Below, in pieces: positions 10,543 to 19,819 of a stretch of 64,000 bases of DNA. Within the stretch, counting starts at the first letter, position 1, and every line of letters begins with the position of its first letter. The notes below the pieces were generated by a model. The model saw only the letters and a list, made by a program, of their open reading frames with translations, made no database searches and was not told where the DNA came from. The stretch is from JAKFEE01 sp036675815 (GTDB lineage Bacteria; Pseudomonadota; Alphaproteobacteria; Rhodospirillales; Magnetospirillaceae). Made by a program: the position numbers and the translations under genes. Location: positions 108,596 to 172,595 of the forward strand of contig JAKFEE010000058.1 of assembly GCA_036675815.1 (NCBI GenBank), in the 5' to 3' direction.

Positions 10543-12019
10543 GATACCGGGCGTGGAGATGACGCTCGAATACCTTGGGATCAAGCGGCTTGCCGGTGGC
10601 CTCCACCAGGAGCTCGCGCACCGAGAGGCGGCTGCCCTTCTCATGGAGATTCCGGCGCAGCCACGACACCAGCGGGCCGAAATGGCCACGGCCGATGGCG
10701 GGCAGGATGTCGGGGTCGGCGCGGGTGGCGGCGTCGAACAGTTGCGCCGCCGTCATCGCCCCCAGGGTGTAGGTGGGGAAGTAGCCCCAGGCGCCGTCGT
10801 ACCAGTGGATGTCCTGCAGGCAGCCGAGGCGGTCGTCGGGCGGGGTGATGCCGAGCAGGCGCCGCATGCCGTCGTTCCAGGCCGCCGGCAGCTCGTCGAT
10901 GGCGAGGTCGCCGGCCAGCATCGCCCGTTCCAGCCGGTAGCGCAGGATGACATGGGCCGGATAGGTGACCTCGTCGGCGTCGACGCGAATGAAGCCTGAG
11001 GCGACACGGGTGTAGACGCGGCGCAGGCGGTCAGCCTCCCATTCCGGGCCGCTGCCGGCGAAGGCTTCGCGCATCAGCGGCGCCGCATAGGCGATGAACT
11101 CGCGCGAGCGGCAGGCCTGCATCTCGAGCAACAGCGACTGCGACTCGTGGATGCTCATGCCGCGCGCCGCCCCCACCGGCTGGCGCCGCCACTTCGCCGG
11201 CAGGCCGCGTTCGTAAAGCGCATGGCCGGTCTCATGCAGCACGCCCATCAGCGCCGGCATGAAATCGTCCTCGTCGTAACGGGTGGTGATGCGCACGTCG
11301 TCGGGCGTGCCGCCGCAAAACGGATGAGCAGACACGTCGAGGCGGCCGTGGCCGAAATCGAAGCCCACCGTCTCCATCAGCCGCAGGCCCAGGGCGCGCT
11401 GCTTCTCGACCGCGAACGGCCCGCGCGGCGCCGCCGGCGCATCCCCCTGGTGCTCCAGCACCTGCCGCAGGAACCCGGGCAAGAACGCTTCGAGGTCGCC
11501 GAACACCCGGTCGATCTCGGCCGAGCTGCCGCCCGGCTCGTACTGATCGAGCAGAGCGTCATAGGGGCTGCAGCCCAGGCGGGCGGCCTTGGCCTCGGCG
11601 GCTTCGCGGGTCAGTTCCAGCACCCGCTGCAGCAACGGCGCCACGCGGGGGAAGTCGCTGGCCGGGCGCGCCTGGCGCCACACCATCTCGCAGGCCGAAC
11701 AGGCGCGCGACAGCTCGTCGACCAGGCGCGACGGCACCGCCACCGCGTGGATCCATTCGCGGCGCATCTCGCGCAGATTGGCCCGCTGCCAGTCGTCGAG
11801 GGCCGCACCGTCCGCCGCCGCGAGCAAATCGCCGATATCCGGCCGCGTCAGCATCTCATGGCGGAGGGTGCGCATGGTGGCCAGCTGCTCGGCGCGGCCG
11901 GCGGCGCCGCCCTCGGGCATCATGGCCGCCATGTCCCAATGCAGCACGGCCACCACCTCGTCGAGGGTGGCGAGGCGCTGGAACAGCTGTTCGAGGCTCT
12001 CATAGGCGGTCGCGGCCAC
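10529..12019 (-). CDS. M32 family zinc carboxypeptidase (Taq-type)
   Basis: 496 residues, standard for the family. The zinc motif HExxH appears in GVLHETGHALYERGL, and the M32 signature ESQSLLLEMQ follows. It removes C-terminal amino acids from peptides in the cytoplasm. I place the start at GTG 12019, 4 bases after AGGAGA; an in-frame ATG 15 codons upstream lacks this support. The 3' end (last ~20 codons) is duplicated at 9664-9723. The gap to elbB (12020-12149) is divergent and holds only leader sequence. Confidence 0.93.
   Translation of the reverse strand: MAATAYESLEQLFQRLATLDEVVAVLHWDMAAMMPEGGAAGRAEQLATMRTLRHEMLTRPDIGDLLAAADGAALDDWQRANLREMRREWIHAVAVPSRLVDELSRACSACEMVWRQARPASDFPRVAPLLQRVLELTREAAEAKAARLGCSPYDALLDQYEPGGSSAEIDRVFGDLEAFLPGFLRQVLEHQGDAPAAPRGPFAVEKQRALGLRLMETVGFDFGHGRLDVSAHPFCGGTPDDVRITTRYDEDDFMPALMGVLHETGHALYERGLPAKWRRQPVGAARGMSIHESQSLLLEMQACRSREFIAYAAPLMREAFAGSGPEWEADRLRRVYTRVASGFIRVDADEVTYPAHVILRYRLERAMLAGDLAIDELPAAWNDGMRRLLGITPPDDRLGCLQDIHWYDGAWGYFPTYTLGAMTAAQLFDAATRADPDILPAIGRGHFGPLVSWLRRNLHEKGSRLSVRELLVEATGKPLDPKVFERHLHARYLGHG
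10543..10602. repeat. Direct repeat, functional copy in M32 gene end
   Basis: This 60-base segment inside the 3' end of the M32 gene is repeated in the same orientation at 9664-9723 with four mismatches. It marks the right edge of the unit holding the MT-A70 gene. Confidence 0.85.
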
Positions 12020-12149
12020 GACGTCTCCTTTTCTGCGACAGGGATGGCAACAACATGGAAGCAAGGCCGCGCCGCGGCAAGCCGGAAGGCGGCTTGATAG
12101 GCGCCGCCGCGGCCTTTACCCTCGCAGCGCGCATCATCGGAGGTCTGCC

Positions 12150-12821
12150 ATGAGCAAGAAACCGCAAGTTGCCGTCGTCCTGTCCGGGTGCGGCGTGTTC
12201 GACGGGTCGGAAATCCACGAGGCGGTGCTGACGCTGCTCGCCCTCGACCGCCAGGGCGCGCAGTACGCCTGCTTCGCCCCCGACGTGCCGCAGATGCACG
12301 TCGTCGATCACACCACCGGCAAGCCGACCAGCGGAAGCCGCAACGTGCTGGTGGAATCGGCGCGCATCGCCCGCGGCAAAATCCAGGATCTCAAGGCGTT
12401 CAAGGCGGACGATTTCGACGCCATCGTCTTCCCCGGCGGCTTCGGTGCCGCCAAGAACCTGTCGACCTTCGCCGTCGACGGCCCCGCCTGCACGGTCGAC
12501 GCCGACGTCGAGGCGGCGATCAAGGGCATGCGCCAAGCCGGCAAGCCCATCGGCGCCCTGTGCATCTCGCCGGCGGTCATGGCCAAGGTGCTGGGCAACG
12601 TCGACCTGACCATCGGCAGCGATGCCGGCACCGCCGCGGCGCTGGAGCTGATGGGCGCGACGCACAAGAAGGCCGGGCATGGCGAGGTCGTCGTCGACCG
12701 CCGCGCCCGCCTCGCCACCACCCCGTGCTACATGCTCGACGCCAGCATCGCCCAGGTCGCCGACGGCGCCGACAACGTGGTGCGGGCGGTGCTGGAGATG
12801 GCGCGCGAGACGGTGGCCTAA
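12150..12821 (+). CDS. elbB: Isoprenoid biosynthesis glyoxalase ElbB
   Basis: 223 residues of the DJ-1/PfpI superfamily. The family start is clear (VAVVLSGCGVFDGSEIHEAV), as are ESARIARGKI, the FPGGFGAAKNLS loop and the nucleophile elbow with cysteine (PIGALCISPAV). E. coli ElbB has glyoxalase activity on small dicarbonyls; its link to isoprenoid synthesis is historical. It is a single cytoplasmic gene overlapping the last 4 bases of the convergent RNA methyltransferase gene. Confidence 0.95.
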   Translation: MSKKPQVAVVLSGCGVFDGSEIHEAVLTLLALDRQGAQYACFAPDVPQMHVVDHTTGKPTSGSRNVLVESARIARGKIQDLKAFKADDFDAIVFPGGFGAAKNLSTFAVDGPACTVDADVEAAIKGMRQAGKPIGALCISPAVMAKVLGNVDLTIGSDAGTAAALELMGATHKKAGHGEVVVDRRARLATTPCYMLDASIAQVADGADNVVRAVLEMARETVA

Positions 12822-14134
12822 GGGCGGCGGAACACGCCGACCATCTCGATGTGGGCCGCCCACGGGAACTGGTCGATGGGCGTCACCGCCTCCAGGCGGT
12901 AGCCGCCGTCGACCAGCAGGCGCGCGTCCCGGGCGAAGCTGGCGGGATGGCAGGATACGCCGACCACCAGCGGCGGCCCGCCAACGGCCAGCGCCGCCGC
13001 CTGTTCGGCGGCCCCGGCACGCGGCGGATCGAACACCAGGGCGGCGAAGCGGCGCAGCTCGTTGGGCTGCAGCGGGCGGCGCGCCAGATCGCGCGCCTCG
13101 GTACTGATGCCCAGCCCGGCGCGATCGGCCGCCGCGCGCAAGGCCGACAGCGCCGCGCCTTCGCCCTCGACCGCGTGCACGGCGCGCCGATGCGCCAACG
13201 GAAAGGTGAGAGTGCCGCAGCCGGCGAACAGATCGCACACCGGATCGGCATCGCCGACCGCCTCGGTCACCAGATCGACGATGGCCCGCTCACCGGCCGC
13301 GCTGGGCTGCAGGAAAGCGCCGGCAGGCACCTCGACCGGCACGTCACCGAACAGCACCACGGCCGGCCGCCGCTGCACCATTGGTTCCGCCGCCGCACCC
13401 GGCTGCCGCAACGACAGCCGCGTCAAGTCGGCTGCTTCGGCAAAGGCGACCAGGGCCTCGCGATGCGCCAGGCTGAAGCGCGCCGCGCATTCGATCACCA
13501 CGTCGAGGCCATCGCCGGCCAGGGTCACGGCAACATCGCCGCCGGCGGGCGCTTCCAGCACCTCGGTCAGCACGCGGCGCAGCGGCATGAGAAGCGCGAC
13601 CAGCGCCGCGTCGACCGCCGGGCACTCGTTGATCGCGACGATGCGATGCGCGGCGCGGGCGTGAAAGCCGATGACCGTCCCGCCAGCGGTGCGCACGAAG
13701 GCGAAGGTGGCGCGACGCCGCCGGCCCGGCGGCACCTGCACCAGCGCCGCCACCGGCACCCCGCCAATGCCTTGCCGAGCCAGGGCGGTGACGACCAGAT
13801 CGCGTTTCCAGGCGGCGTAGGCTTCGGGCGCGACGTGCTGGACGCTGCAGCCGCCGCAGGCGCCGAAATGGCGGCAAACCACGGGAACGCGCATTGAACC
13901 GGGTGTCACCACCTGCATCAGGCTGGCGGCAAGGCCCTCGCCGCGCTGGCCTTCGATGCCGGCCAGCACACGGTCGCCGGGCAGCGTGTAGGGCACGAAC
14001 ACCGGCTTGCCCTCGAACATGCCCACGCCGTCGCCGTGCCCGCCCAGCCCGGTGATCGCCAGCTCGGCTACGCGCGCGGCTGTCGGCGGGCGGCGGGACC
14101 TGGGGCCGTTCGCCCGGCGGCGCGATGTCGTCAT
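12818..14134 (-). CDS. 23S rRNA (uracil-C5) methyltransferase, RlmD/RlmC type
   Basis: 438 residues. An N-terminal TRAM-like segment (LAITGLGGHGDGVGMFEGK) is followed by Fe-S cluster cysteines (CRHFGACGGCSVQH) and a class I SAM domain (VCDLFAGCGTLTFPLA). The catalytic cysteine is in VGVSCHPASFARD. It should make 5-methyluridine in rRNA; which position cannot be decided from sequence alone. Its start overlaps the stop of the Mla lipoprotein gene by 4 bases (ATGA), so it is translated at the end of the lipid transport operon. Confidence 0.88.
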   Translation of the reverse strand: MTTSRRRANGPRSRRPPTAARVAELAITGLGGHGDGVGMFEGKPVFVPYTLPGDRVLAGIEGQRGEGLAASLMQVVTPGSMRVPVVCRHFGACGGCSVQHVAPEAYAAWKRDLVVTALARQGIGGVPVAALVQVPPGRRRRATFAFVRTAGGTVIGFHARAAHRIVAINECPAVDAALVALLMPLRRVLTEVLEAPAGGDVAVTLAGDGLDVVIECAARFSLAHREALVAFAEAADLTRLSLRQPGAAAEPMVQRRPAVVLFGDVPVEVPAGAFLQPSAAGERAIVDLVTEAVGDADPVCDLFAGCGTLTFPLAHRRAVHAVEGEGAALSALRAAADRAGLGISTEARDLARRPLQPNELRRFAALVFDPPRAGAAEQAAALAVGGPPLVVGVSCHPASFARDARLLVDGGYRLEAVTPIDQFPWAAHIEMVGVFRRP

Positions 14135-14739
14135 AGTCTCCCCTTGACGCGCGCCAGGTCCTCGACGAACTGCGCAAAGATTTCAGCCAGCGCACTGTTG
14201 GCCGCCCGCGCCGCCGCCGGCGCCGTATCATTGGCCGCCGGCGTGGCCTTGCGGTAGGTCTCCAGCAGCATCAATCGGTCGTCCGACAGCCTGATCAGGG
14301 TGAACTCCAGTTCCACCACCACGGCGGTGCCCGCGCCGATCACCTGATCGAAACGGTGGACCCGCCCCTCGACGACGTAGTCTCCCGTCGTCCGCAGATC
14401 GGTCGAGACCACACGATCGGCCAGGTTGACCCCGCGTAGATAGCGGATCAGTTGGTCCTGCACCAGGGTGCCGGGCGGCTCGTTCCACAGATCGTAGTTA
14501 TAATGGCGGATTTCGAACGGCTCGCCGGATAGCGCATAGACCAGAGGCCGTTCCGCCAGCAGGCCGTCGGCGTCGAGGGAGGCGACCTGGACGATGCCGG
14601 CCAGCAGCGGCTTGCCCGTCGTCGGCGCCGCTGCCGCCACATCCAGGCGGTAATAGCGGTCCTCGGGTGCCGGGCTGCCGGTGCAACCGGCGAGGGTGAC
14701 GGCGGCGGCAACGGCGGCAAGCCTGACGATAGCGGTCAC
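14131..14739 (-). CDS. Mla-type ABC transporter auxiliary lipoprotein (PqiC/LetC-like)
   Basis: 202 residues. The start is taken as GTG 14739, 8 bases after GGAGG; an ATG five codons earlier overlaps that ribosome site. A lipoprotein signal ends in the lipobox LAGC at about residue 19. The mature domain (RYYRLDVAAAAP, later DYVVEGRVHRFDQV) fits the ABC-type transport auxiliary lipoprotein family. It likely sits on the periplasmic face and helps the MCE transporter encoded just upstream move lipids between membranes. Confidence 0.82.
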   Translation of the reverse strand: MTAIVRLAAVAAAVTLAGCTGSPAPEDRYYRLDVAAAAPTTGKPLLAGIVQVASLDADGLLAERPLVYALSGEPFEIRHYNYDLWNEPPGTLVQDQLIRYLRGVNLADRVVSTDLRTTGDYVVEGRVHRFDQVIGAGTAVVVELEFTLIRLSDDRLMLLETYRKATPAANDTAPAAARAANSALAEIFAQFVEDLARVKGRL

Positions 14740-14759
14740 GTCCCCACCCTCCATTGTTG

Positions 14760-15752
14760 TCAGCGTCGGCGATCGTCGGGCGCGCCGGAGCGCAGGAGCT
14801 GCGACGGGTTGCGGCGGATGTTGCGGCTGAATTCGTTCAGGTTGCGCGCCGCGCCCTCCAAGTCGTGGCTGATGCCGCTGACGCTGCGGGAAATCGTGGC
14901 CATGGTCTGGCGCAGGTCGCGCACGGACGCCTCGACGTCGTCGCCATTGCCGCTGACGATCTTTTCGAGACTGACGAGCAGCTGATCGAGTCGCCGCTGC
15001 GTCCGGACCATGTCGGCGGAGACGGTGGCAAAATGCGCCGTGGCACGCTCGACGTTCGCCAGCGAGGCGTCGATGGCGCCCATGTTCTCGTCGCGCAGCA
15101 CCTGATTGACACGGCTGCCGGCAACGTTCAGTTCGGCGGCGAATTCCTGCATGTCCTGCGTGATCCCGGGGGTCTTCGTGGCAAGGTCCTGCGACACCGC
15201 GATCAAATTGGCCATTAGCTCGGGGGCGCGCTCGCGCAGCAACGTCCCCACCACCCCGATCTGTTCGTCGAGATTGGCGAGCAACGGCCGCAAGGCGGTC
15301 TGACTGAGATTGGCGACTTCGCTGGCCACCTCGCTCATCACCGCGAACAAGTTGCCGCCCGGCGCCGCCGCGATCTCGCCGCCCGGCTCGATGGAAACGG
15401 TGCTGGTGCCACCCTTGATGTCGATCATCACCGCCGACAGCAGGCCGGACACGCTGATGCGGGCGGTGCTGTCGGCCGGAATCGCCCACCCCTCGCGGAT
15501 GTCCATCCACACCTTGAACCGGATGTCATTGCCGATGCGTTCCGGCTCGACGCGATCGACCTGACCGATGGTGAAGCCTTCGTACAAGACCTGCGTGCCC
15601 TGCGTGATACCCGAAACGTTGCCGTACACCGCGTAGTAGGGCTCGGTGTCGCCCGTCCGCCCGGAGAGGACGGCAACGCCGATCAGAAGGGCCGTGACCA
15701 TGGCGACGACGAAGGCGCCAACCACGACGTAACTGATCTTGTCATTCTGCAT
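14760..15752 (-). CDS. mlaD: MCE-domain lipid-binding protein, MlaD-like
   Basis: 330 residues. One N-terminal membrane anchor (about residues 8-30) is followed by a single MCE domain (TEPYYAVYGNVSGITQGTQV, later GFTIGQVDRVE), then a long helical tail rich in heptad-like repeats (residues ~130-310), more than E. coli MlaD has. The tail resembles MCE proteins of alphaproteobacteria and could form a tunnel or bridge. It forms the substrate-binding ring on the MlaEF transporter. It lies 6 bases after mlaF. Confidence 0.9.
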   Translation of the reverse strand: MQNDKISYVVVGAFVVAMVTALLIGVAVLSGRTGDTEPYYAVYGNVSGITQGTQVLYEGFTIGQVDRVEPERIGNDIRFKVWMDIREGWAIPADSTARISVSGLLSAVMIDIKGGTSTVSIEPGGEIAAAPGGNLFAVMSEVASEVANLSQTALRPLLANLDEQIGVVGTLLRERAPELMANLIAVSQDLATKTPGITQDMQEFAAELNVAGSRVNQVLRDENMGAIDASLANVERATAHFATVSADMVRTQRRLDQLLVSLEKIVSGNGDDVEASVRDLRQTMATISRSVSGISHDLEGAARNLNEFSRNIRRNPSQLLRSGAPDDRRR

Positions 15753-15758
15753 CGGGCG

Positions 15759-16565
15759 TCAGTCCTGTTCGCCTGTCAAGCGACGCAGATAGGCATCCAC
15801 GTCGAGAACCGCTTCCTCGGTGCGGCGGTTCAGAAGATTCTGCACACGCTCGCTTCGATGCCGGCGGATGTCGTCCACCGTGCCCATCGCGATGATGTCG
15901 CCCTGGTCGAGGATGCAGATGCGATCGGCGATGGTGAAGGCGCTCTCCAGGTCATGGGTGACGACGACGATCGTCATGCCGGCGTCGCGCAGCCGCAGCA
16001 ACAGCTCGTCGATCTGCGACGACACCACCGGGTCGAGCCCGGCCGACGGCTCGTCGCAAAACAGCAGCTTCGGGTCCATGACGATGGCGCGCGCCAGGGC
16101 GGCGCGCTTGATCATGCCTCCCGACAGCTCGGCCGGCATCAGCCGCTCGAAGCCCGCCAGCCCGACGACCTCCATCGTCAGCCGCGCCATGATCGCCATG
16201 GTCTTGCGGTCGAGCCGGGTGTGCTCGCGCAGCGGCAGCATGATGTTGTCGACGACCGACAGCGAACTGAACAGCGCACCGCTTTGGAAGGCGACGCCGA
16301 TCTGCCGGTGCAATTCCTGCCGTTCGCTGGCGCCCATGGCATTGATGTCCTTGCCCAGCAGCCGCACCGTTCCGGCGCTGGGGTGCAGCAGGCCCAGCAG
16401 ATGGTTGAGCAAGGTGCTTTTGCCCGATCCCGAGCCCCCCATGATCACCATGATTTCGCCGCAACGGACGTCGAGGTTGAGGCCATTGAGGATCTGGCGG
16501 GCACCGTAACGGGCGACGAGGCCGCGCACCTCGATTGCCGGTGATGGCTGTACCGGTCCGCTCAT
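15759..16565 (-). CDS. mlaF: ABC transporter ATPase, MlaF-like
   Basis: 268 residues with the complete ATPase set: Walker A GGSGSGKST near residue 43, ABC signature LSGGM, Walker B LLFCDEPSAGLDP and switch histidine in VVTHDLES. The KRAALARAI stretch and the SAGLD wording are typical of MlaF/Mkl ATPases. It powers phospholipid movement with MlaE. Its ATG overlaps the mlaE stop codon (ATGA), indicating translational coupling. Confidence 0.93.
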   Translation of the reverse strand: MSGPVQPSPAIEVRGLVARYGARQILNGLNLDVRCGEIMVIMGGSGSGKSTLLNHLLGLLHPSAGTVRLLGKDINAMGASERQELHRQIGVAFQSGALFSSLSVVDNIMLPLREHTRLDRKTMAIMARLTMEVVGLAGFERLMPAELSGGMIKRAALARAIVMDPKLLFCDEPSAGLDPVVSSQIDELLLRLRDAGMTIVVVTHDLESAFTIADRICILDQGDIIAMGTVDDIRRHRSERVQNLLNRRTEEAVLDVDAYLRRLTGEQD

Positions 16566-17359
16566 CGCGTGACCAGGAAGACGAAGATCATGTCGGTGAT
16601 GACGATGGCGCTGATCGCTTGCACCACCGCGCGCGTGGTCATGCGGCCGACCCCTTCGGCACCGCCGACGACCGAGGCACCGTTGACGACACCGACCAGT
16701 GTGATGAGCACGGCGAAAATCGCGCTCTTGCCGATACCGTGCCAGACGTCGTTGGCGCGGATCGATTCCGCTACTTGCCCGACATAGGCACCGAACGACA
16801 GGCCGAGTTCGCCGGCGATGTATGCGCCGGCCCCCAGCAGCGCCACGATGTCGGAAAAGATCGTCAGGCAGGGGACCATGACGACCATGGCGATGAGCAC
16901 GGGGACCACCAGAAACCGCACCGGGCTGATGCCCATCACCTGCAGCGCGTCCAGCTCCTGATTGATGCGCATGGTGCCGATGCGTGCCGCCAGCGCCGAG
17001 CCGGTGCGTCCGGCGATGATGATGGCGGTGATCAGCGGCGAAAACTCGCGGACGACGGACAGGGCGACGCCCAGCGTCACGCGCGATTCGGCGCCGAACA
17101 CCCGCAGCGTGTAGATGCCCTGGATCGCCAACATCACGCCGATGGTGCCCGACAGCACGGCGACGATGGCCAGGGCGTTGATCCCGGTCTCCATCATCTG
17201 CGCCACCACGGCGGAGGCCCGCACCGTCTGCGCACGCCGCGGTCCCATGACCAGCCAATACAGGCTTTCACCGAGCAGCGCCGCGGCAAAACCCATCTCG
17301 CCGACACCCTTCAGGGTGGCGCGCCCGATTCGCTCGAGATACACCGTGACCAAGGTCAA
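16562..17359 (-). CDS. mlaE: MlaE-like permease of MCE lipid transporter
   Basis: 265 residues with five to six hydrophobic segments. Family hallmarks include VREFSPLITAIIIAGRTGSALAA (split across a conserved loop), TMRINQELDALQVMGISP and a final VVGGAEGVGRMTTRAVV. It is the inner-membrane part of the phospholipid transporter that keeps outer-membrane lipid asymmetry. The start is TTG 17359, placed 5 bases after GAGG; no ATG fits. It follows the STAS gene by 7 bases. Confidence 0.92.
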   Translation of the reverse strand: MTLVTVYLERIGRATLKGVGEMGFAAALLGESLYWLVMGPRRAQTVRASAVVAQMMETGINALAIVAVLSGTIGVMLAIQGIYTLRVFGAESRVTLGVALSVVREFSPLITAIIIAGRTGSALAARIGTMRINQELDALQVMGISPVRFLVVPVLIAMVVMVPCLTIFSDIVALLGAGAYIAGELGLSFGAYVGQVAESIRANDVWHGIGKSAIFAVLITLVGVVNGASVVGGAEGVGRMTTRAVVQAISAIVITDMIFVFLVTR

Positions 17360-17366
17360 CCGTGCC

Positions 17367-17708
17367 TCACACCCCCGCCTTCAGCGCAGCTTCGACGCTG
17401 GGATGGATGGCGAAAACTCGGTCGAGGCGGGTGAGGCGCAGCGCCCGCAAGGCCGCAGCATTGACTCCGGCAAGCGCGAAGCGCATCCCATTTTTGCGGG
17501 CGTTCTGGAACGCTTCGACCAGGCTGGCGACACCGGAACTGTCGAGGGAGGTCACGCCATCGAGGTCGACCAGGACGTGACGGCCCTCGGCGAGACAGCG
17601 CAGAAGCGCGCGGCGCATCTTCGGCGACGATTGCACATCGACATTGCCCGTCAGCGAAACGATGGCAATGCCCTCAGCCGTGCCGATCTCGATGGTCTCG
17701 GCGCCCAT
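17367..17708 (-). CDS. STAS-domain protein, MlaB-like
   Basis: 113 residues, one STAS domain. The anti-sigma-factor-antagonist pattern is LVDLDGVTSLDSSGVASLVEAF, with the conserved DSSG serine region. Being the first gene of the mlaEFD operon, it most likely corresponds to MlaB, which binds and stabilises MlaF. An anti-anti-sigma role is the alternative, but no anti-sigma kinase gene is nearby. The 161-base gap upstream (17709-17869), shared with the divergent kinase gene, shows no convincing promoter. Confidence 0.85.
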   Translation of the reverse strand: MGAETIEIGTAEGIAIVSLTGNVDVQSSPKMRRALLRCLAEGRHVLVDLDGVTSLDSSGVASLVEAFQNARKNGMRFALAGVNAAALRALRLTRLDRVFAIHPSVEAALKAGV

Positions 17709-17869
17709 GAACCAACATCCTTGTCCAACCTTGCGGAACCTCCGCGTCGCCTATTGTCTGCCAGATTGACGCCAGCCGTCTTTGAGCAGCCGCAACATCC
17801 TCATGCGAACCACGATTCGGACGCCACCGCCACCTTGACCGATAGCCGCCGTCATGGGCACATCGTCCG

Positions 17870-19819
17870 GTGGAGGTCTGCTTCAGGAACCCGCCCTTGT
17901 CCGTCGCACCCCGCCCGCGTGCCTTGCCCCCCGCCCTGTTGGCGGCGCTTTTCCTCGCCTGCTACATCCTTCTCGATTGGGCCAGCTTCGTTCATCCATG
18001 GGCACCAGTGGGGATCACGCCATGGAACCCGCCACCGGGCCTGAGCCTGGCGCTGCTGCTGATCAAGGGCCTGCGCTGGTCGCCGCTGCTGATGGTCGCC
18101 GCACTGGCCGCCGATGTCATCGTGCGCGACCTGCCGGCGCCATGGTTGCCGACGGTGATGTCGGCGGGAGCCATCGCCGTTGGCTACACGATGGCGGCAG
18201 CAATCCTGCGTCGCCGCATCCGTTCACCGCACGCCTTCGGCCGCGTGGGTGACATGATGACGCTGATGGCGGTCGCGGCGCCCACCGCCTTCGTCGTCGG
18301 CCTGGCGTACGTCGGAGCCTTCACCTGGGCCGGTGCCATCCCGGCGCAGCAGTATTGGGGGGCGGTCGCCCGCTTCTGGATCGGCGACATGATCGGCGTC
18401 GTGGTGCTGACGCCGCTGGTGCTCGTGCTGGCCGGTGCCGGCTCGTGGCAGTGGCGGCGGCTCGAGGTTGCCGCGCAGACGGCGACGCTGGTCCTCGCCC
18501 TGTGGGTCATCTTCGGCTTCGAAGCCACCGACGAGTTCCGTTTCTTCTATCTCCTGTTCGTGCCGGTGGTGTGGATGGCGGTCCGCCATGGCTTTACCGG
18601 CGCCGCCGTGGCCGTGGCGCTGACGCAGGTCGGCCTGATGGTGGCGCTCGATCTCACCGGCCATCCCGCGGCCCAGGTCACCGCCCTGCAATTCCTGATG
18701 CTGGCCGTCGCCGCCACCGGCCTGCTGCTGGGGGCGGCGGTGGGGGAGCACCGCCGGGTCCAGGCCGCCTTGCGCGAAAGCCGCGCCCGCCTCGCCGCCA
18801 TTCTGGAAACTGCCGGCGACGGTATCTTGACCGTCGATGATGCCGGCCGGATCGCTTCGAGCAATCCTGCGGCGGCGCGGCTGTTCACCGCCGATCCGAC
18901 CGGCCTGCCGCTGGTTTCGTTGCTGCCCAGCCTCGCGCTGGACGACGGCACCGGCGAAGTCAGCGGGACCCGCACCGACGGCGCCATGTTCCCGGCCGAA
19001 GTGGCGGTGAGCCATGCCGAGATCGGCGGCGAGAACGTCCATGTCGTCATCGTTCGCGATATCAGCGCCCGCAAGGAAGCCGAAGCCAAGCTGCATGAGC
19101 AGCAGTCGCGGCTGGCCCATGTCGCTCGCCTATCGGCCGCCGGCGAAATGGCCTCGGCCCTGGCGCACGAGCTCAATCAGCCGCTGGCGGCGATCATGAA
19201 TTATACGCGTGGCTGCCTCAGGCTGTTGGCCGCCACGCCACCCGACCAGGCGCGCATTGCCGAGGCCATTGCCAAGGCGGCCGACCAGGCCGGGCGCGCC
19301 GGCGAAATCATCCGGCGCCTGCGCGAGTTCATCCGTAAGGGCGAGGGTTCCTACGCGCCGGTCCAGGTCGAGGCCATCGTTGACGAGGTTTCCGGCCTCG
19401 CCGCCGCCGAGGCCCATCAGCATGGGGTGTGCATCCACATACAGGCGCGGCCGGACCTGCCGGCCGTCCTGGCCGATCGTATCCAGATTCAGCAGGTATT
19501 GATGAACCTGGTGCGCAACGGCATCGAAGCCGCCGCGGCAGCGGGCGGAGTGCGCGAGGTCGTCGTCGCGGTCGGAACCAACGCGGTGGGCATGATCGAG
19601 TTCGCCGTCAGCGACTCCGGGGCCGGCATCGACCCCACGGTGCTGCCGCGGCTGTTCACGCCCTTCGCCTCGGTAAAACCCGCGGGCATGGGGTTGGGGC
19701 TGGCCATCAGCCGTTCGATCGTCGAGGGTCACGGCGGACGGCTATGGTTGACGAAGGACGAACGAGGCCGCACTACCTTCCGTTTCACCGTTCGCACCAT
19801 CGCGGAGAAGGAGGCATGA
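17870..19819 (+). CDS. MASE1-PAS sensor histidine kinase (FixL-like output)
   Basis: About 649 residues. Eight or so membrane helices in residues ~15-300 form a MASE1 sensor domain (TPWNPPPGLSLALLL, later FWIGDMIGVVVLTPL). A PAS domain follows (~305-410), then a histidine kinase with H-box ALAHELNQPLAAIMNY and ATP-binding G boxes (SDSGAGID, GMGLGLAISRSIVEGHGG). The H-box wording is the FixL/DctB group. The heme histidine of FixL's PAS is not evident, so oxygen sensing by heme is unlikely. The start is GTG 17870 or TTG 17897 (after AGGAA). It overlaps the regulator gene by ATGA. Confidence 0.9.
   Translation: MEVCFRNPPLSVAPRPRALPPALLAALFLACYILLDWASFVHPWAPVGITPWNPPPGLSLALLLIKGLRWSPLLMVAALAADVIVRDLPAPWLPTVMSAGAIAVGYTMAAAILRRRIRSPHAFGRVGDMMTLMAVAAPTAFVVGLAYVGAFTWAGAIPAQQYWGAVARFWIGDMIGVVVLTPLVLVLAGAGSWQWRRLEVAAQTATLVLALWVIFGFEATDEFRFFYLLFVPVVWMAVRHGFTGAAVAVALTQVGLMVALDLTGHPAAQVTALQFLMLAVAATGLLLGAAVGEHRRVQAALRESRARLAAILETAGDGILTVDDAGRIASSNPAAARLFTADPTGLPLVSLLPSLALDDGTGEVSGTRTDGAMFPAEVAVSHAEIGGENVHVVIVRDISARKEAEAKLHEQQSRLAHVARLSAAGEMASALAHELNQPLAAIMNYTRGCLRLLAATPPDQARIAEAIAKAADQAGRAGEIIRRLREFIRKGEGSYAPVQVEAIVDEVSGLAAAEAHQHGVCIHIQARPDLPAVLADRIQIQQVLMNLVRNGIEAAAAAGGVREVVVAVGTNAVGMIEFAVSDSGAGIDPTVLPRLFTPFASVKPAGMGLGLAISRSIVEGHGGRLWLTKDERGRTTFRFTVRTIAEKEA

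Noticed and set aside
18805..19085. Heme-binding PAS domain as in FixL
   Set aside because: The segment where FixL has its heme histidine is shortened and has no suitable histidine; the sensor is more likely the MASE1 domain.
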